Source: Halohasta salina (GTDB lineage: Archaea > Halobacteriota > Halobacteria > Halobacteriales > Haloferacaceae). From it: 64,000 nt of DNA. Both the position numbers and the translations under genes were made by a program. The stretch covers positions 496,001 to 560,000 of the forward strand of contig NZ_JAMZIE010000001.1 of assembly GCF_024178165.1 (NCBI RefSeq). The letters run 5' to 3'. Each line of letters starts with the position of its first letter. Positions within the stretch are counted from its first letter, which is position 1. This document shows positions 26,039 through 34,802 of this stretch, one piece after another. The notes under the pieces are model-generated. The model did no database searches. It saw nothing but the letters and a program-made list of their open reading frames with translations, and had not been told where the DNA came from.

Positions 26039-27637
26039 CTACCCCCCAACCGCCTCGCCGGAGAGGACTGCATTCATGAGTTTTCGCTCCCCGAGCCGCA
26101 GGTGTTGATGGAACGTCGGCGCGGAGATACCCAGCGTCGCGGCGATCTCCTCGCCGGAGGCCTCCCGCGGCCACTCGAAGTAGCCCGCCGCGTGGGCCGT
26201 TTTGAGTACTGTTTGTTGCCGGTCGGTCAGTTCGCCGATCGCCGAGGCGTCGCGCGAAGTGTCGACCGGCTCGGCGTGGATCTGTCGACGAGCCAGTAGC
26301 TCGGCGTCCGGAGCCATCTCACGGACGGTATCCATCAGATCCCGGACGCGATCGCTCGTCGGCAGGTGGACCGTCAGGAACCACTCGCCGCCGTCGAGCA
26401 CCGCGGCGTCGGTCGACCAGCCGTGGGCCGCCAGCAGTGGGATGATACACGCCCCCGTGAATCGGAGGGCGATCCGTACCGATTCGGGTGGACCGCCGAT
26501 GACCGTGAGGTCGATATCAGGGTCGGGGTCGACGACCGCGCTGAGTGCCGCGAGTTCGTCGTCGGTCGTCGTGCCGTAGACGACGTAGTCGCCGTCGGCC
26601 GCAGCGACCGTCTGGGTCACCTCGACTCGCCAGTCGGCAGTCGGCTGTGGCTGCTCGACGGCGGCCGGGATCCGGAGGTCGACCTCGATCAGTTCGTCGC
26701 TCATCAGCGCCTGTTGGTGTTCGCCGGCGGCGATCGCGTGGCCGACGACCGCCCCGAGCTGAGCGAGGATCGCCCGCTCGTCGGGGCCGAAAGCGGTCGA
26801 CCGATCAGTGTACACACAGCAGACGCCGTACAGCGCTCCATGGTGGGCGATCGGCACGGCCGCGATCGCCTGCTTGGTGTAGGCCTCCCCCGCGTCGTCC
26901 CGCCAGTCGAAGGCCGGCTCCTCGCGGATCTCGCCCGTCGACTGTACCTCGCGGGTCCAGATCGCCTGCCGGACAACCGTCTCCCCGAACGGTCGCTCGA
27001 AGGTACCGTCGGCGGCGATCCCGTCGGGGCAGTCGCCCGCGCTGGCTCGCACCGTGATCGCGCCGCTCGGCCCGTCGACTGCGCCGACCCACGCACAGTC
27101 GTAGCCCGTCGTCTCGACGAGCGCCGAACAGACCGTCTCGTCGATCTCCGCCCGCGAGGACTGATCGATGACGGCGTGGGTGACCGCCCGAATCGCCGCA
27201 CTGAGATCGGTGATCGCTTCGAGATGTGCCAACTCCCGTTCGCGCCGCCGGGCGGCGAGTCGGTACTCGGTGACGTTGATGTGGGCGACGACGGCGTGTC
27301 GACGGCCCTCGATGACAACCGGGACGGCGACCAGCAGGAACCAGCGCTGTTCGACCGGCGAATGACAGGGGTACTCCAGTTGGAACTGATCGCGGGTGCC
27401 CGCCAGTAGTTCGGCGAGCCCGCGGCGCGTCTCGGTCGCCGTCTCGGTCGAGGACTGCCCGCAGACGTCGAGATAGTTGGTGCCGATTGTGTCGGCCGGC
27501 GTCTGGATGTCGTTCCGGCGGCCGAACTCGCGCCATGCCCGGTTGGTCTGGACGATCGTCCCCTCGTCGTCCAGCACCGAGACGTTCACCGGGAGCGCGT
27601 CCAGCGATTCCCCCAACAGCTGTAGACGGCTCTCCAT
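26039..27637 (-). CDS. Bat-like PAS/GAF/HTH transcription regulator
   Basis: 532 residues. Residues about 10-130 form a PAS domain (LPVNVSVLDDEGTIVQTNRAWREF), about 150-310 a GAF domain, then a bacterioopsin-activator-type middle domain, and residues about 470-525 an HTH_10 winged helix (LTDRQQTVLKTAHAAGYFEWPREASGEEI). Such Bat-like proteins in haloarchaea are cytoplasmic one-component sensors regulating transcription; the ligand and target genes are unknown. The stop is two bases from the MetE stop, in convergent orientation. Confidence 0.87.
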   Translation of the reverse strand: MESRLQLLGESLDALPVNVSVLDDEGTIVQTNRAWREFGRRNDIQTPADTIGTNYLDVCGQSSTETATETRRGLAELLAGTRDQFQLEYPCHSPVEQRWFLLVAVPVVIEGRRHAVVAHINVTEYRLAARRRERELAHLEAITDLSAAIRAVTHAVIDQSSRAEIDETVCSALVETTGYDCAWVGAVDGPSGAITVRASAGDCPDGIAADGTFERPFGETVVRQAIWTREVQSTGEIREEPAFDWRDDAGEAYTKQAIAAVPIAHHGALYGVCCVYTDRSTAFGPDERAILAQLGAVVGHAIAAGEHQQALMSDELIEVDLRIPAAVEQPQPTADWRVEVTQTVAAADGDYVVYGTTTDDELAALSAVVDPDPDIDLTVIGGPPESVRIALRFTGACIIPLLAAHGWSTDAAVLDGGEWFLTVHLPTSDRVRDLMDTVREMAPDAELLARRQIHAEPVDTSRDASAIGELTDRQQTVLKTAHAAGYFEWPREASGEEIAATLGISAPTFHQHLRLGERKLMNAVLSGEAVGG

Positions 27638-27853
27638 ACGATCGGTTGGCCGGTGGGACGAATAACCGATACTGCACTATAGGTCTGGTTAGTGTCGACG
27701 TAGCGACAGCCACACTCGATTACTGGCCGGAAACCGACGCCGCTTCGAAACCGCTTGCGGCTCGGTCGTGGCCGGATACTGATCGATACTGTCGACGTAC
27801 CCGAGCGGACCGAAGGGCTATTCAGTTGGCTCACATAGGACGAAATACGAACG

Positions 27854-28162
27854 ATGTGTCAGTACGGACCACACCGGGCCGACTCGCCGCCGGGCGACGA
27901 GCTAACAATCACGGACGGGCCAGCGACGTCGGACGATCAGCGCCGCGAGTGGCGCCGCTGGGTCGTCGAGGCCGTCGGCAGTGCCGACGCCGGCGTCGTC
28001 CCGGTCGACCACCTCGTCGACCTGATCGCCGACCGCGAACCCGAGGAGACGAGTCGGTCGACCATCCGGACGGCGCTGACCGGAACGGTGTTGCCGGCGC
28101 TGGACCGAGAGCCCGTCTTCGAGTACGACGCCGACCGGGAACTGTTAATCAAATACACGTAG
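27854..28162 (+). CDS. Small haloarchaeal winged-helix-like protein (DUF7344-like)
   Basis: 102 residues from ATG at 27854. The N-terminal 25 residues are polar and disordered-looking. The remainder (RREWRRWVVEAV, LVDLIADRE, TIRTALTGTVLPALDREPVFEYD) has the alternating helix-strand pattern of the small haloarchaeal winged-helix family around DUF7344. DNA binding is an inference. It lies divergent from the Bat-like gene and converges with the OYE-family gene five bases away. Confidence 0.6.
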   Translation: MCQYGPHRADSPPGDELTITDGPATSDDQRREWRRWVVEAVGSADAGVVPVDHLVDLIADREPEETSRSTIRTALTGTVLPALDREPVFEYDADRELLIKYT

Positions 28163-28166
28163 CCCG

Positions 28167-29267
28167 TCAGAACGCCCGTTCGTACTGCGGCGGCACCTCG
28201 ACGGCATCCTCGCGACCCAACTGACGGGCCGCATGGAGCGTGAAGTAGGGGTCGCGGAGGTGCTCGCGGCCGATGATCGCCATATCGGCCCGCCCGTTGC
28301 GGAGCACGGCGTCGGCCTGCTCGGGGGCGGTGATCCCGCCGACTGCGCCGACGGCGAGTTCGGCGTCGGTTTCGCTTTTGATCCGCTCGGCGTAGGGGAC
28401 CTGATAGCCCGGCCCGGTCGACGGGAGTTCCTGATCGGGGTGGATCCCGCCTGCGCTCACGTCGACGAAGTCAACGCCTGCTTCGGCCGCACGGTCGGCG
28501 AAGCGGACCGACTGATCGACGTCCCACGATTCGCGATCATCGAGCCAGTCGGTCGCTGAGATCCGGACGAACAGCGGCTTGTCGTCGGGCCACACCTCGC
28601 GGACCGCCGTGATGACGTCGAGCGGGAACCGGATTCGGTTGTCGAAGCTGCCGCCGTACTCGTCGTCGCGGGTATTGGTCACCGGCGAGAGGAACTCGTG
28701 GAGCAGGTAGCCGTGGGCGGCGTGGACCTCGGCGATCTCGAAGCCCGCCGTGTCGGCGCGCCTGGCGGCGTCGACGAACGCCTCGGTGACCGCGGCCAGT
28801 TGCTCGTCACCCATTCGACTCGTCTCCGGCGGCTCCTGACCGTCGTACGGATACGGTTCGTCGGTCGGCCCGAGGACGTCCCAGCCGCCGTCGGCGGGCT
28901 GGAGTGGATCGTGGCCCTCCCACGGTCGACTGGTCGAGGCCTTGCGCCCGGCGTGGGCGAGTTGGATCCCCGGCACGCTCCCCTGTTCTTTGATAAACGA
29001 CGTCATGTCAGCCAGCGGGTCGACGTGGTCGTCGCTCCAGATCCCGAGATCCTCGGGCGAGATGCGGCCCCGTGGGTCGACGGCAGTCGCCTCGGTCATC
29101 ACGAGGCCCGCGCCGCCGACTGCCCGGCTGGTAAGGTGTTGGGCGTGCCAGTCGGTGGCCCGGCCGTCGCGGTCCTCACAGGAGTATTGGCACATCGGCG
29201 AGACCATCACCCGGTTCGGGATCGTCGTCTCACGGAGCGACAGCGGCGTGAACAGATCGGCACTCAT
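28167..29267 (-). CDS. NADH:flavin oxidoreductase (old yellow enzyme, YqjM-like)
   Basis: 366 residues from the ATG at 29267 (MSADLFTPLSLRE). The frame continues upstream but the preceding codons are not conserved-like. NRVMVSPMCQYS, GIQLAHAGRKAS, EVHAAHGYLLHEFLSP with the substrate-binding His pair, and the C-terminal phosphate-binding GRADMAIIGREHLRDP are classical OYE motifs. An FMN enzyme that reduces activated C=C bonds, cytoplasmic; physiological substrate unknown. Transcribed alone. Confidence 0.9.
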   Translation of the reverse strand: MSADLFTPLSLRETTIPNRVMVSPMCQYSCEDRDGRATDWHAQHLTSRAVGGAGLVMTEATAVDPRGRISPEDLGIWSDDHVDPLADMTSFIKEQGSVPGIQLAHAGRKASTSRPWEGHDPLQPADGGWDVLGPTDEPYPYDGQEPPETSRMGDEQLAAVTEAFVDAARRADTAGFEIAEVHAAHGYLLHEFLSPVTNTRDDEYGGSFDNRIRFPLDVITAVREVWPDDKPLFVRISATDWLDDRESWDVDQSVRFADRAAEAGVDFVDVSAGGIHPDQELPSTGPGYQVPYAERIKSETDAELAVGAVGGITAPEQADAVLRNGRADMAIIGREHLRDPYFTLHAARQLGREDAVEVPPQYERAF

Positions 29268-29497
29268 CACTGGACGGAGTCGACCCGGAGGCAAGTATGC
29301 ATGGATCCCGGAAGGATCGTGTATTGCTACCGACAGACGATTCGATCAACACCTATATGCCGCCACCGACGCTACAACTAATTGCGAACGTCATGCCGCC
29401 GGTCGGGTTTCGATAACCATGCGCGTCAAACCGCACACTGAGCCCGACCGTAGCTGATGGCGTTCTCACTTCTACACTGGTGAGCGACAGCGCCGTT

Positions 29498-29761
29498 CTA
29501 CTCGTCGACCTGCTCTGTCGACTCCGCGGCTTGGCGATCGAGCAGCGGCGAATCCGGATTTTCGCAGCCATCGACCCCACAGACGCCGGCGTCGGCCCCC
29601 GCGCGTGCGACGCCGGCGGCGACGCGGTCGATCTCCCAGTCGACATCGTGGCCCTGCTCGGACTCGTGATCGGCCAACGCGAGCCGTGCCCGACCGAGGT
29701 TCGGAAACGATGCCCGAAACTCGCAGTCCCGACACTCGATCACGACGTGGTCAGTATCCAT
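29498..29761 (-). CDS. Small haloarchaeal zinc-finger protein
   Basis: 87 residues. ECRDCEF near residue 9 and GVCGVDGCENPD near residue 60 provide two Cys pairs, and ESEQGHDVDWEIDRV contains a His; a zinc-binding domain of the haloarchaeal DUF7542-like type is likely. Function unknown. Next to the 89-residue membrane gene on the same strand. Confidence 0.6.
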   Translation of the reverse strand: MDTDHVVIECRDCEFRASFPNLGRARLALADHESEQGHDVDWEIDRVAAGVARAGADAGVCGVDGCENPDSPLLDRQAAESTEQVDE

Positions 29762-29842
29762 CAGTAGCTGTTGGATCTGTGGCGTGAAAACGCTCCGTAT
29801 TCGTCGACTGCGCCCAAACGATGCCGACAGCCGATCCGGACC

Positions 29843-30112
29843 TCACGCTGTGTCGGCGTCCGTCTCATCGTCGTCCGCATCGGCAGCGGCCCGCTCCATG
29901 GCGAGGGTTGCGATGCCGGCCGCGGCGAATCCGATGCCGACCGCCCGGAGCTGCCGGAGGTACGCCGGCGTCGCTTCGAGATCGCCGGCGTGGTCGAAGT
30001 TCTTGCCCAGCATCTTCTTGAAGATCGCCACGTTGAACTGGGGAACGACTGCAGTGAGGAGTCCCTGTCCGATCGCCCACAACGCGCCGAGTTTTCGGCA
30101 GTTCGTGTTCAT
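29843..30112 (-). CDS. Small membrane protein
   Basis: 89 residues from the ATG at 30112 (MNTNCRKLGALWAIGQG); a longer in-frame start gives an Arg/Pro-rich lead. One helix at residues 6-22 and a second at about 60-75 are hydrophobic; the last 15 residues are very acidic. No domain is recognised. Possibly co-transcribed with the downstream zinc-finger gene. Confidence 0.6.
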   Translation of the reverse strand: MNTNCRKLGALWAIGQGLLTAVVPQFNVAIFKKMLGKNFDHAGDLEATPAYLRQLRAVGIGFAAAGIATLAMERAAADADDDETDADTA

Positions 30113-30205
30113 ACGGACGGAGCTACGGCTCCCGACACAATTAGGATTGCGGGAATTATAGGACAGTGGGACTGCGGCGGGAGCCACTGGCCCGGCTCGA
30201 TGGCG

Positions 30206-30670
30206 CTACTCGTAGCGCCACTCGGCGGTGACCTGCTCGTAGTCGAGCAGTTCGTCGTCGTCGAAAAACAGGTCGATCTCGCGTTCGTTCGAGCCGGGAT
30301 CCTCGTGGTCCGAGGCGTGGATCAGGTTCCGGCCGAGATCCAGCCCGTAATCGCCGCGGATCGTTCCCGGCGGCGACTCGGCGGGGTCGGTCTCGCCGAC
30401 CATCCGCCGGACCTGTCGGGTGGCGTCTTTCCCCTCCCAGACCATCGCGAACACCGGGGCCGACGTGATGAAGTCGACCAACCCCTCGAAGAAGGGTTTG
30501 TCCTCGTGTTCGGCGTAGTGCTGTTCGGCCAGCTGCTGGTCGATCTGCATGGCCTTGGCGCCGACGAGCTTCAGTCCTCGCTGTTCGAACCGGGAGATAA
30601 TCTCGCCGATGAGACCGCGCTGGACACCGTCGGGCTTTACCATTACGAAGGTCCGCTCGTCGTTACTCAT
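30206..30670 (-). CDS. ndk: Nucleoside diphosphate kinase
   Basis: 154 residues, normal size. [13 protein letters not shown] and [19 protein letters not shown] are hallmark motifs; His118 in NLIHASD is the phosphorylated residue. It balances (d)NTP pools by phosphate transfer from ATP. Last gene of the L7Ae-S28e-L24e string on the minus strand, 63 bases after L24e; L24e-ndk pairing is a common archaeal arrangement. Confidence 0.96.
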   Translation of the reverse strand: MSNDERTFVMVKPDGVQRGLIGEIISRFEQRGLKLVGAKAMQIDQQLAEQHYAEHEDKPFFEGLVDFITSAPVFAMVWEGKDATRQVRRMVGETDPAESPPGTIRGDYGLDLGRNLIHASDHEDPGSNEREIDLFFDDDELLDYEQVTAEWRYE

Positions 30671-30732
30671 GGATACTGTTGGTAGGGGATCAGGTTACCG
30701 CTTATGGCGGTATAGTTGCCGATCGATTCGGG

Positions 30733-30918
30733 TTAGTTGCCGCTTTCGCGGCCTGCTTCGGTCCACTCCAGATCGCGGGCCTCGCGGCCGAGCAGATAGT
30801 TCTTCTCGGCCTTCGAGTCCTTGAAGTGGAGGACGGTACCGTCTGTCTTGACGTACATCGTGCCCGTGCCGGGCTCGATCTCGTCGCCTGAGTAGTCGCA
30901 GGTGCGTGTTTCAACCAT
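30733..30918 (-). CDS. rpl24e: 50S ribosomal protein L24e
   Basis: 61 residues. N-terminal TCDYSGDEIEPGTGTMYV carries the zinc-finger-like L24e start; KAEKNYLLGREARDLEWT is the conserved C-terminal half. Component of the large subunit. The ATG shares one base with the S28e stop (TAATG), so translation is coupled. Confidence 0.94.
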   Translation of the reverse strand: MVETRTCDYSGDEIEPGTGTMYVKTDGTVLHFKDSKAEKNYLLGREARDLEWTEAGRESGN

Positions 30919-31142
30919 TATTGGCCTCCGATGGAGTCCGCATCACGCTGGGTCTCCCGCAGCTGCAGGATATCGCCCTCGCGGATCGGACCCAGCACGT
31001 TGCGGGTGATGATACGGCCCTGATTCGAGCCTTCTTGGATGCGGCACTTGACCTGCATGGCCTCGCCGTGCATCCCGGTCTTGCCGACGACCTCGATGAC
31101 CTCCGCGGCCGTCGAGTCGGTGGCGTTCTCCTCTGCGCTCAT
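30918..31142 (-). CDS. rps28e: 30S ribosomal protein S28e
   Basis: 74 residues. [20 protein letters not shown] and [22 protein letters not shown] are the S28e signatures. Component of the small ribosomal subunit near the mRNA exit channel. Six bases after L7Ae; stop overlaps the L24e start by one base. Confidence 0.95.
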   Translation of the reverse strand: MSAEENATDSTAAEVIEVVGKTGMHGEAMQVKCRIQEGSNQGRIITRNVLGPIREGDILQLRETQRDADSIGGQ

Positions 31143-31148
31143 GGTGGG

Positions 31149-31511
31149 TTACTGGAGTTCCTCGACCTTCGCGCCGATGTCCTCGACGTCGTCCGATGCG
31201 TCGCCGGCGTCGACGATGGCGGCGGCCGCGGAGCCAACTTCGAGTCCGGCGGCGTGACCGACGTCGTCCTGCGTTTCGACGAAGACGACCGGAATGCCCT
31301 TCTCCTCGGAAATCTCGGGGAGGTGCATCACGATCTCTTCGGGCGAGACGTCCTCGGCGACGTAGACGAGCTGGGCGTTGCCGCGCTCGACGGCCTTGGT
31401 GGTCTCGTTGGTTCCTTTCTTTACACTACCTGTGTCTCGGGCGACCTCGAGGGCGTCGAGTGCGCGCTCTGCGAGGTCGGCTGGGGTGTCGTAATCTACG
31501 TAAACTGCCAT
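31149..31511 (-). CDS. rpl7ae: 50S ribosomal protein L7Ae
   Basis: 120 residues. [27 protein letters not shown] is the kink-turn-binding motif. Besides the ribosome, archaeal L7Ae is a core protein of box C/D and H/ACA RNPs and of RNase P. First gene of the L7Ae-S28e-L24e-ndk unit. A TATA-like CTTTTATGG on the minus strand near 31635 would give a 120-base leader. Confidence 0.95.
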   Translation of the reverse strand: MAVYVDYDTPADLAERALDALEVARDTGSVKKGTNETTKAVERGNAQLVYVAEDVSPEEIVMHLPEISEEKGIPVVFVETQDDVGHAAGLEVGSAAAAIVDAGDASDDVEDIGAKVEELQ

Positions 31512-31803
31512 ATGTTGTACCTCTCCTATCCGTGGGCTCGCACGTCCTCGCCGAACGGTTGGTCCCTGACGGCGAGGCGTATCATCAACCCCGATAGGCT
31601 GTACCCCTTCGTTCGACTCACCCCCATAAAAGCGCTTTCAAACCGTCCCACCCGTGTGAGGTCTCACCACGGCCCCTTGTGGGGGTTTTCGGCGTCGACA
31701 CACGCGGGCCCGTGCCGAGCCATCCCACACGCGCCCCACGCCGACCGTGCTGCCGGCATCACTCATCAGTGTGCTGTCGACTGGCTACCAGTTTCCCTGT
31801 GGC

Positions 31804-32247
31804 CTACGTGTCGCGGCGGGCGAACAGCACGATCCCGACCATCGAAAACACGACCTCGTCGTCCTCGTTCGCGGTTTCGACACGCAGTCGAACCGTTCCG
31901 CGCCGATCGCTGTCGACCTCCCGCTCCTCAACAGTGGCCCGAACCGAGAGTGAGTCCCCCGGCTGGACCGGCTGCCACCAGCGGAGGTCGTCGACGCCTT
32001 TCGCGCCCCTCGTGGCTGCCTCCGAGAGGAGGCAGTCGACGAGCAGCCGCATCGACACCGACGCCGTGTGCCAGCCGCTGGCGATCAGGCCGCCGTAGGG
32101 CGACTTTTCGGCCGCGCGGTCGGGATCGGTGTGGAACCACTGGGGGTCGTACTGGGCGGCGAAGTCGACGATCTCGGTTTCGGTCACTTCGTATGTATCG
32201 CTGGTCCACTCGTCGTCGACAGCGAAATCTTCGAAATACAGCGTCAT
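31804..32247 (-). CDS. MaoC family (R)-hydratase/dehydratase
   Basis: 147 residues from the ATG at 32247. The hot-dog fold with the MaoC active-site pattern (FAAQYDPQWFHTDPDRA, Asp and His) and GGLIASGWHTASV is clear. Such enzymes hydrate enoyl-CoA, but family members also act on other thioesters. Transcribed in the same direction as gatE, 40 bases beyond its stop, so co-transcription is possible. Confidence 0.82.
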   Translation of the reverse strand: MTLYFEDFAVDDEWTSDTYEVTETEIVDFAAQYDPQWFHTDPDRAAEKSPYGGLIASGWHTASVSMRLLVDCLLSEAATRGAKGVDDLRWWQPVQPGDSLSVRATVEEREVDSDRRGTVRLRVETANEDDEVVFSMVGIVLFARRDT

Positions 32248-32287
32248 TGCCTCGGCTCGGTGCCGGACGGACAAAAGAGTGGGCTGC

Positions 32288-34162
32288 TCAGCTCCGCTTG
32301 CCGATCTCCTCGCGGAGAATGCTGCTGATCGTCTCGCCGTCGGCCTTCCCGCGGAGTTGGCCCATACACTCGCCCATGAGTCCGGAAAAGGCGGCCATCC
32401 CCTCCTCGGCGACCTGCTCGCTGTTGCGCTCGACGACGCCGACGATGACTTCGCGGACCTCGCCCTCGTCGACGCCGCCGAGTCCGGCCTCCTCGACCGC
32501 GTCCTCGGCGCTCAGATCGGGCTGCTCGGCCAGCACCGTCAGCACGTCACCCACGCCCTCCTTTGCGAGTTCGTCGTCGGCCACGAGTTCGAACACCGCG
32601 AGGAAGTGGGCATCCGCGAGGTTTTCGACCGGGACATCGTCCCGGCGGAGTTCGACGACCGTGCTTTCGAGCACCGATGCCGCGAAGGTGGCGTCGACGC
32701 CCTGCTCGACGGCCTCCTCGAACAGCGGCATCCGGCGGCCGTAGGCGACCTGCTCGGCGAGGCCGCTGTCGAGCCCGAATTCGTCTTGGTAGCGGTCGAC
32801 CTTTGCGGTCAGTAGTTCGGGCTCCTCGATCTCGCTGGGATCGGGTTCGACCGGCGGTACGTCGGTCTCGGGGTACATCCGTGCTGCGCCGGGCAGCGGG
32901 CGGAGATATCGAGTGGTTCCCTCCTCGGTCGCATCGCGGGTCTCCTCCGGCACGCCCTCTATAGCCGTCGCCGCGCGCTCGGCGACCGCCTCGATAGCGA
33001 GATCGGCGGTCTCCGGATCGGCCGCGACGATGGCGACCGCGTCTTCTGGGCCTGCGTCGACAGCCTCTCGGAGCGCGTCGACTTCCGCCTCCGTAACGCC
33101 GTAGGCCGGCAGTTCGTCGGTGTGGAAGATGCCGCCCGCGCCGTGGCGTTTGGCATGGTCGGAGAACTCGGTGCCGAGTCGGCGGTCGGGCTGGATCTCC
33201 CGGCCGACGAGTCCGTCGAATCCGAAGAGGGGGACCGCTGTGACCTTGCCACCCGAGCCGAGTGCGCCACCGATGACGCCGGAGTCGGTGTCTTCGAAGA
33301 CCGCGGTCACATCCTGTGTGTCGCCGACACCGGCCTCGCGCTCGCCGAGTTCGGCGGCGATGTCGACCAACTCCGATTGGCGCTGGACCTCCAGTTCGAC
33401 GATCTCGTCGATCTGGTCGAGGGCCTGCACGCCTTTGATCTCGACGCGTGCGCCCTCCTCGATGGAGACGTTGACGTCCTGTCGGATGGTGCCGAGGCCG
33501 CGCTTTACTTTGCCCGTCGACCGCAGGAGCATCCCGATGCGTTCGGCGGCTTCTTTAGCCTGCTGTGGGCTCCGGATGTCCGGCCCCGTCCCGATCTCCA
33601 CGAGCGGGACGCCGAGGCGGTCGAGGCTGTAGAGGACGCCGTCGTCCCGTTCCTCGACGCGCTGGGCGGACTCCTCTTCCAGCAGGAGGTCGACCACTGA
33701 TACTGGCCCGTCGCTCGTCTGGATCTCGCCTTCCTGCCCGAGCAGCATCGTGCGCTGGAATCCCGAGGTGTTCGAGCCGTCAATGACCAGTTTGCGCATG
33801 ACGTGAAGCTGGTCGACGATCTGCATATCGAGCAGCGAGGCGATCTGCATCGCCACGGCGAGGGCCTCGTCGTCGACCTCCGTCGGCGGTTCGTCGTCCT
33901 CCTCGACCAGACAGGTGGTGTCGTAGGCGAGGTACTCGAACTCGCGGTCGACGCGGCTCTCTTCGAGGGCGGCGTCGTCGAGTTCGCCCAGTTCGCTCTT
34001 CGTTGGGTGCAGAAATCGAGTGATCGTTCGCTCGGCGTCTTCGGGCTCGCGGATCTCGGTCGGCGACTCACAGAACAGCTTGGTTTCGGTGTCGAGCTGT
34101 TGGTGAATTTCGAGACCGGCGACGAGACCGAGTGACTCGTAGTCGTACTCGGAGCTACTCAT
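32288..34162 (-). CDS. gatE: Glu-tRNA(Gln) amidotransferase subunit E
   Basis: 624 residues, the normal size of archaeal GatE. SLGLVAGLEIHQQLDTETKLFC is the GatB/E signature, with LRSTGKVKRGLGTIRQDVNVS further on, an internal AspRS-like insertion, and a helical tail ending EGMAAFSGLMGECMGQLRG (YqeY-like). With GatD it converts Glu-tRNA(Gln) to Gln-tRNA(Gln), essential in archaea without GlnRS. TTTTTAGG about 28 bases before the start is a TATA-like promoter for a leaderless mRNA. GatD is not in the window. Confidence 0.95.
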   Translation of the reverse strand: MSSSEYDYESLGLVAGLEIHQQLDTETKLFCESPTEIREPEDAERTITRFLHPTKSELGELDDAALEESRVDREFEYLAYDTTCLVEEDDEPPTEVDDEALAVAMQIASLLDMQIVDQLHVMRKLVIDGSNTSGFQRTMLLGQEGEIQTSDGPVSVVDLLLEEESAQRVEERDDGVLYSLDRLGVPLVEIGTGPDIRSPQQAKEAAERIGMLLRSTGKVKRGLGTIRQDVNVSIEEGARVEIKGVQALDQIDEIVELEVQRQSELVDIAAELGEREAGVGDTQDVTAVFEDTDSGVIGGALGSGGKVTAVPLFGFDGLVGREIQPDRRLGTEFSDHAKRHGAGGIFHTDELPAYGVTEAEVDALREAVDAGPEDAVAIVAADPETADLAIEAVAERAATAIEGVPEETRDATEEGTTRYLRPLPGAARMYPETDVPPVEPDPSEIEEPELLTAKVDRYQDEFGLDSGLAEQVAYGRRMPLFEEAVEQGVDATFAASVLESTVVELRRDDVPVENLADAHFLAVFELVADDELAKEGVGDVLTVLAEQPDLSAEDAVEEAGLGGVDEGEVREVIVGVVERNSEQVAEEGMAAFSGLMGECMGQLRGKADGETISSILREEIGKRS

Positions 34163-34277
34163 TGGGCGAACGTGGGAGACGGGGGCCTAAAAAGGATGCA
34201 GATGCCGAGCGGGTCAAAACACGGCAGCTCCGGCCACCCCACGGGGGAGGGGGCCGGATCGGTCGGGACGGCAGTGG

Positions 34278-34442
34278 TTAGGATCGTACGCGACGGAGCC
34301 CTTCTCCGAGGCCTTCGGAGTCACAGTCCTCGGTCGGACACTCGTAGTGCCACCCGTCGCGGGTGGCCTGCCCCTCCGGGAACGTCGATCCACATTTTCG
34401 GCACAGTAACAGGTCGCGTCCCCGTGTCTGAAGCTGAGGCAT
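34278..34442 (-). CDS. Small haloarchaeal zinc-finger protein
   Basis: 54 residues from the ATG at 34442 (MPQLQTRGRDLLLC). LCRKCGSTFPEG and YECPTEDCDSEG give two CxxC-type pairs for one zinc ion, with a short basic N-terminus. Similar micro zinc fingers are widespread in haloarchaea, with roles in growth or stress where studied. Starts 280 bases from gatE's start, on the minus strand. Confidence 0.66.
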   Translation of the reverse strand: MPQLQTRGRDLLLCRKCGSTFPEGQATRDGWHYECPTEDCDSEGLGEGLRRVRS

Positions 34443-34802
34443 ATTTGAACGGACGACAGGTACCGGCTTCAAAATATCGTTTTCGAGGCTAACGGCCAGT
34501 AGCCGGTATTAATTCGGCTCCGTCTTGTGATTCGAACGGTCGACACCGGGGTTTCGAATCCCTGTAACGTGCCAACTACTGGCGCACATCTCTCTCAAAA
34601 TCGACTGTATTCGAACGTAGCCGCCCGAATCCCTCACGATCGTTCAGTGTCGACCGGCCACACTCGGCCGACAGGCCGTGTCGACTGGTCACTGTGAGCG
34701 GACTGACGAAACGGATGGGCAGTTCGCACCCCGAGTCGGCTGGCCTACTCCTCGGTGCCGAGAATCCCGCAGTAGATTACCGCTTCAGTGCGCGGATGTC
34801 GA
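34443..34802. other. Intergenic region with decayed fumC 3' end
   Basis: No convincing gene. The left 300 bases are lower in G+C than the neighbours and contain the imperfect direct repeat GTGTCGACYGGYCAC (near 34647 and 34676). From 34745 to 34788 it holds a decayed duplicate of the fumC 3' end (see repeat entry). Short open frames here lack start signals and known domains. Confidence 0.6.
34745..34788. repeat. Decayed copy of the fumC 3' end (left copy)
   Basis: 37 of 44 bases match 37125-37168, the 3' end of fumC, in the same orientation, with a perfect 19-base core at 34752-34770 (TCGGTGCCGAGAATCCCGC). Six of seven differences are transitions. Read on the minus strand it still encodes CGILGTEE and stop, versus HRGILGTDE and stop in fumC. 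It lies 15 bases beyond the stop of the 318-residue gene, bounding the DUF4157 module. It may be an attachment-site-like duplication or the remnant of a duplicated fumC. Confidence 0.8.

Noticed and set aside
30906-32744. Plus-strand 612-residue open frame over ribosomal genes
   Set aside because: It is the opposite strand of L7Ae, S28e, MaoC and gatE and has no domain or consistent composition.
34540-34580. tRNA T-arm-like sequence (GGGTTTCGAATCCC)
   Set aside because: The loop is eight bases instead of seven and no acceptor, D or anticodon arms can be folded around it, so not a tRNA gene.
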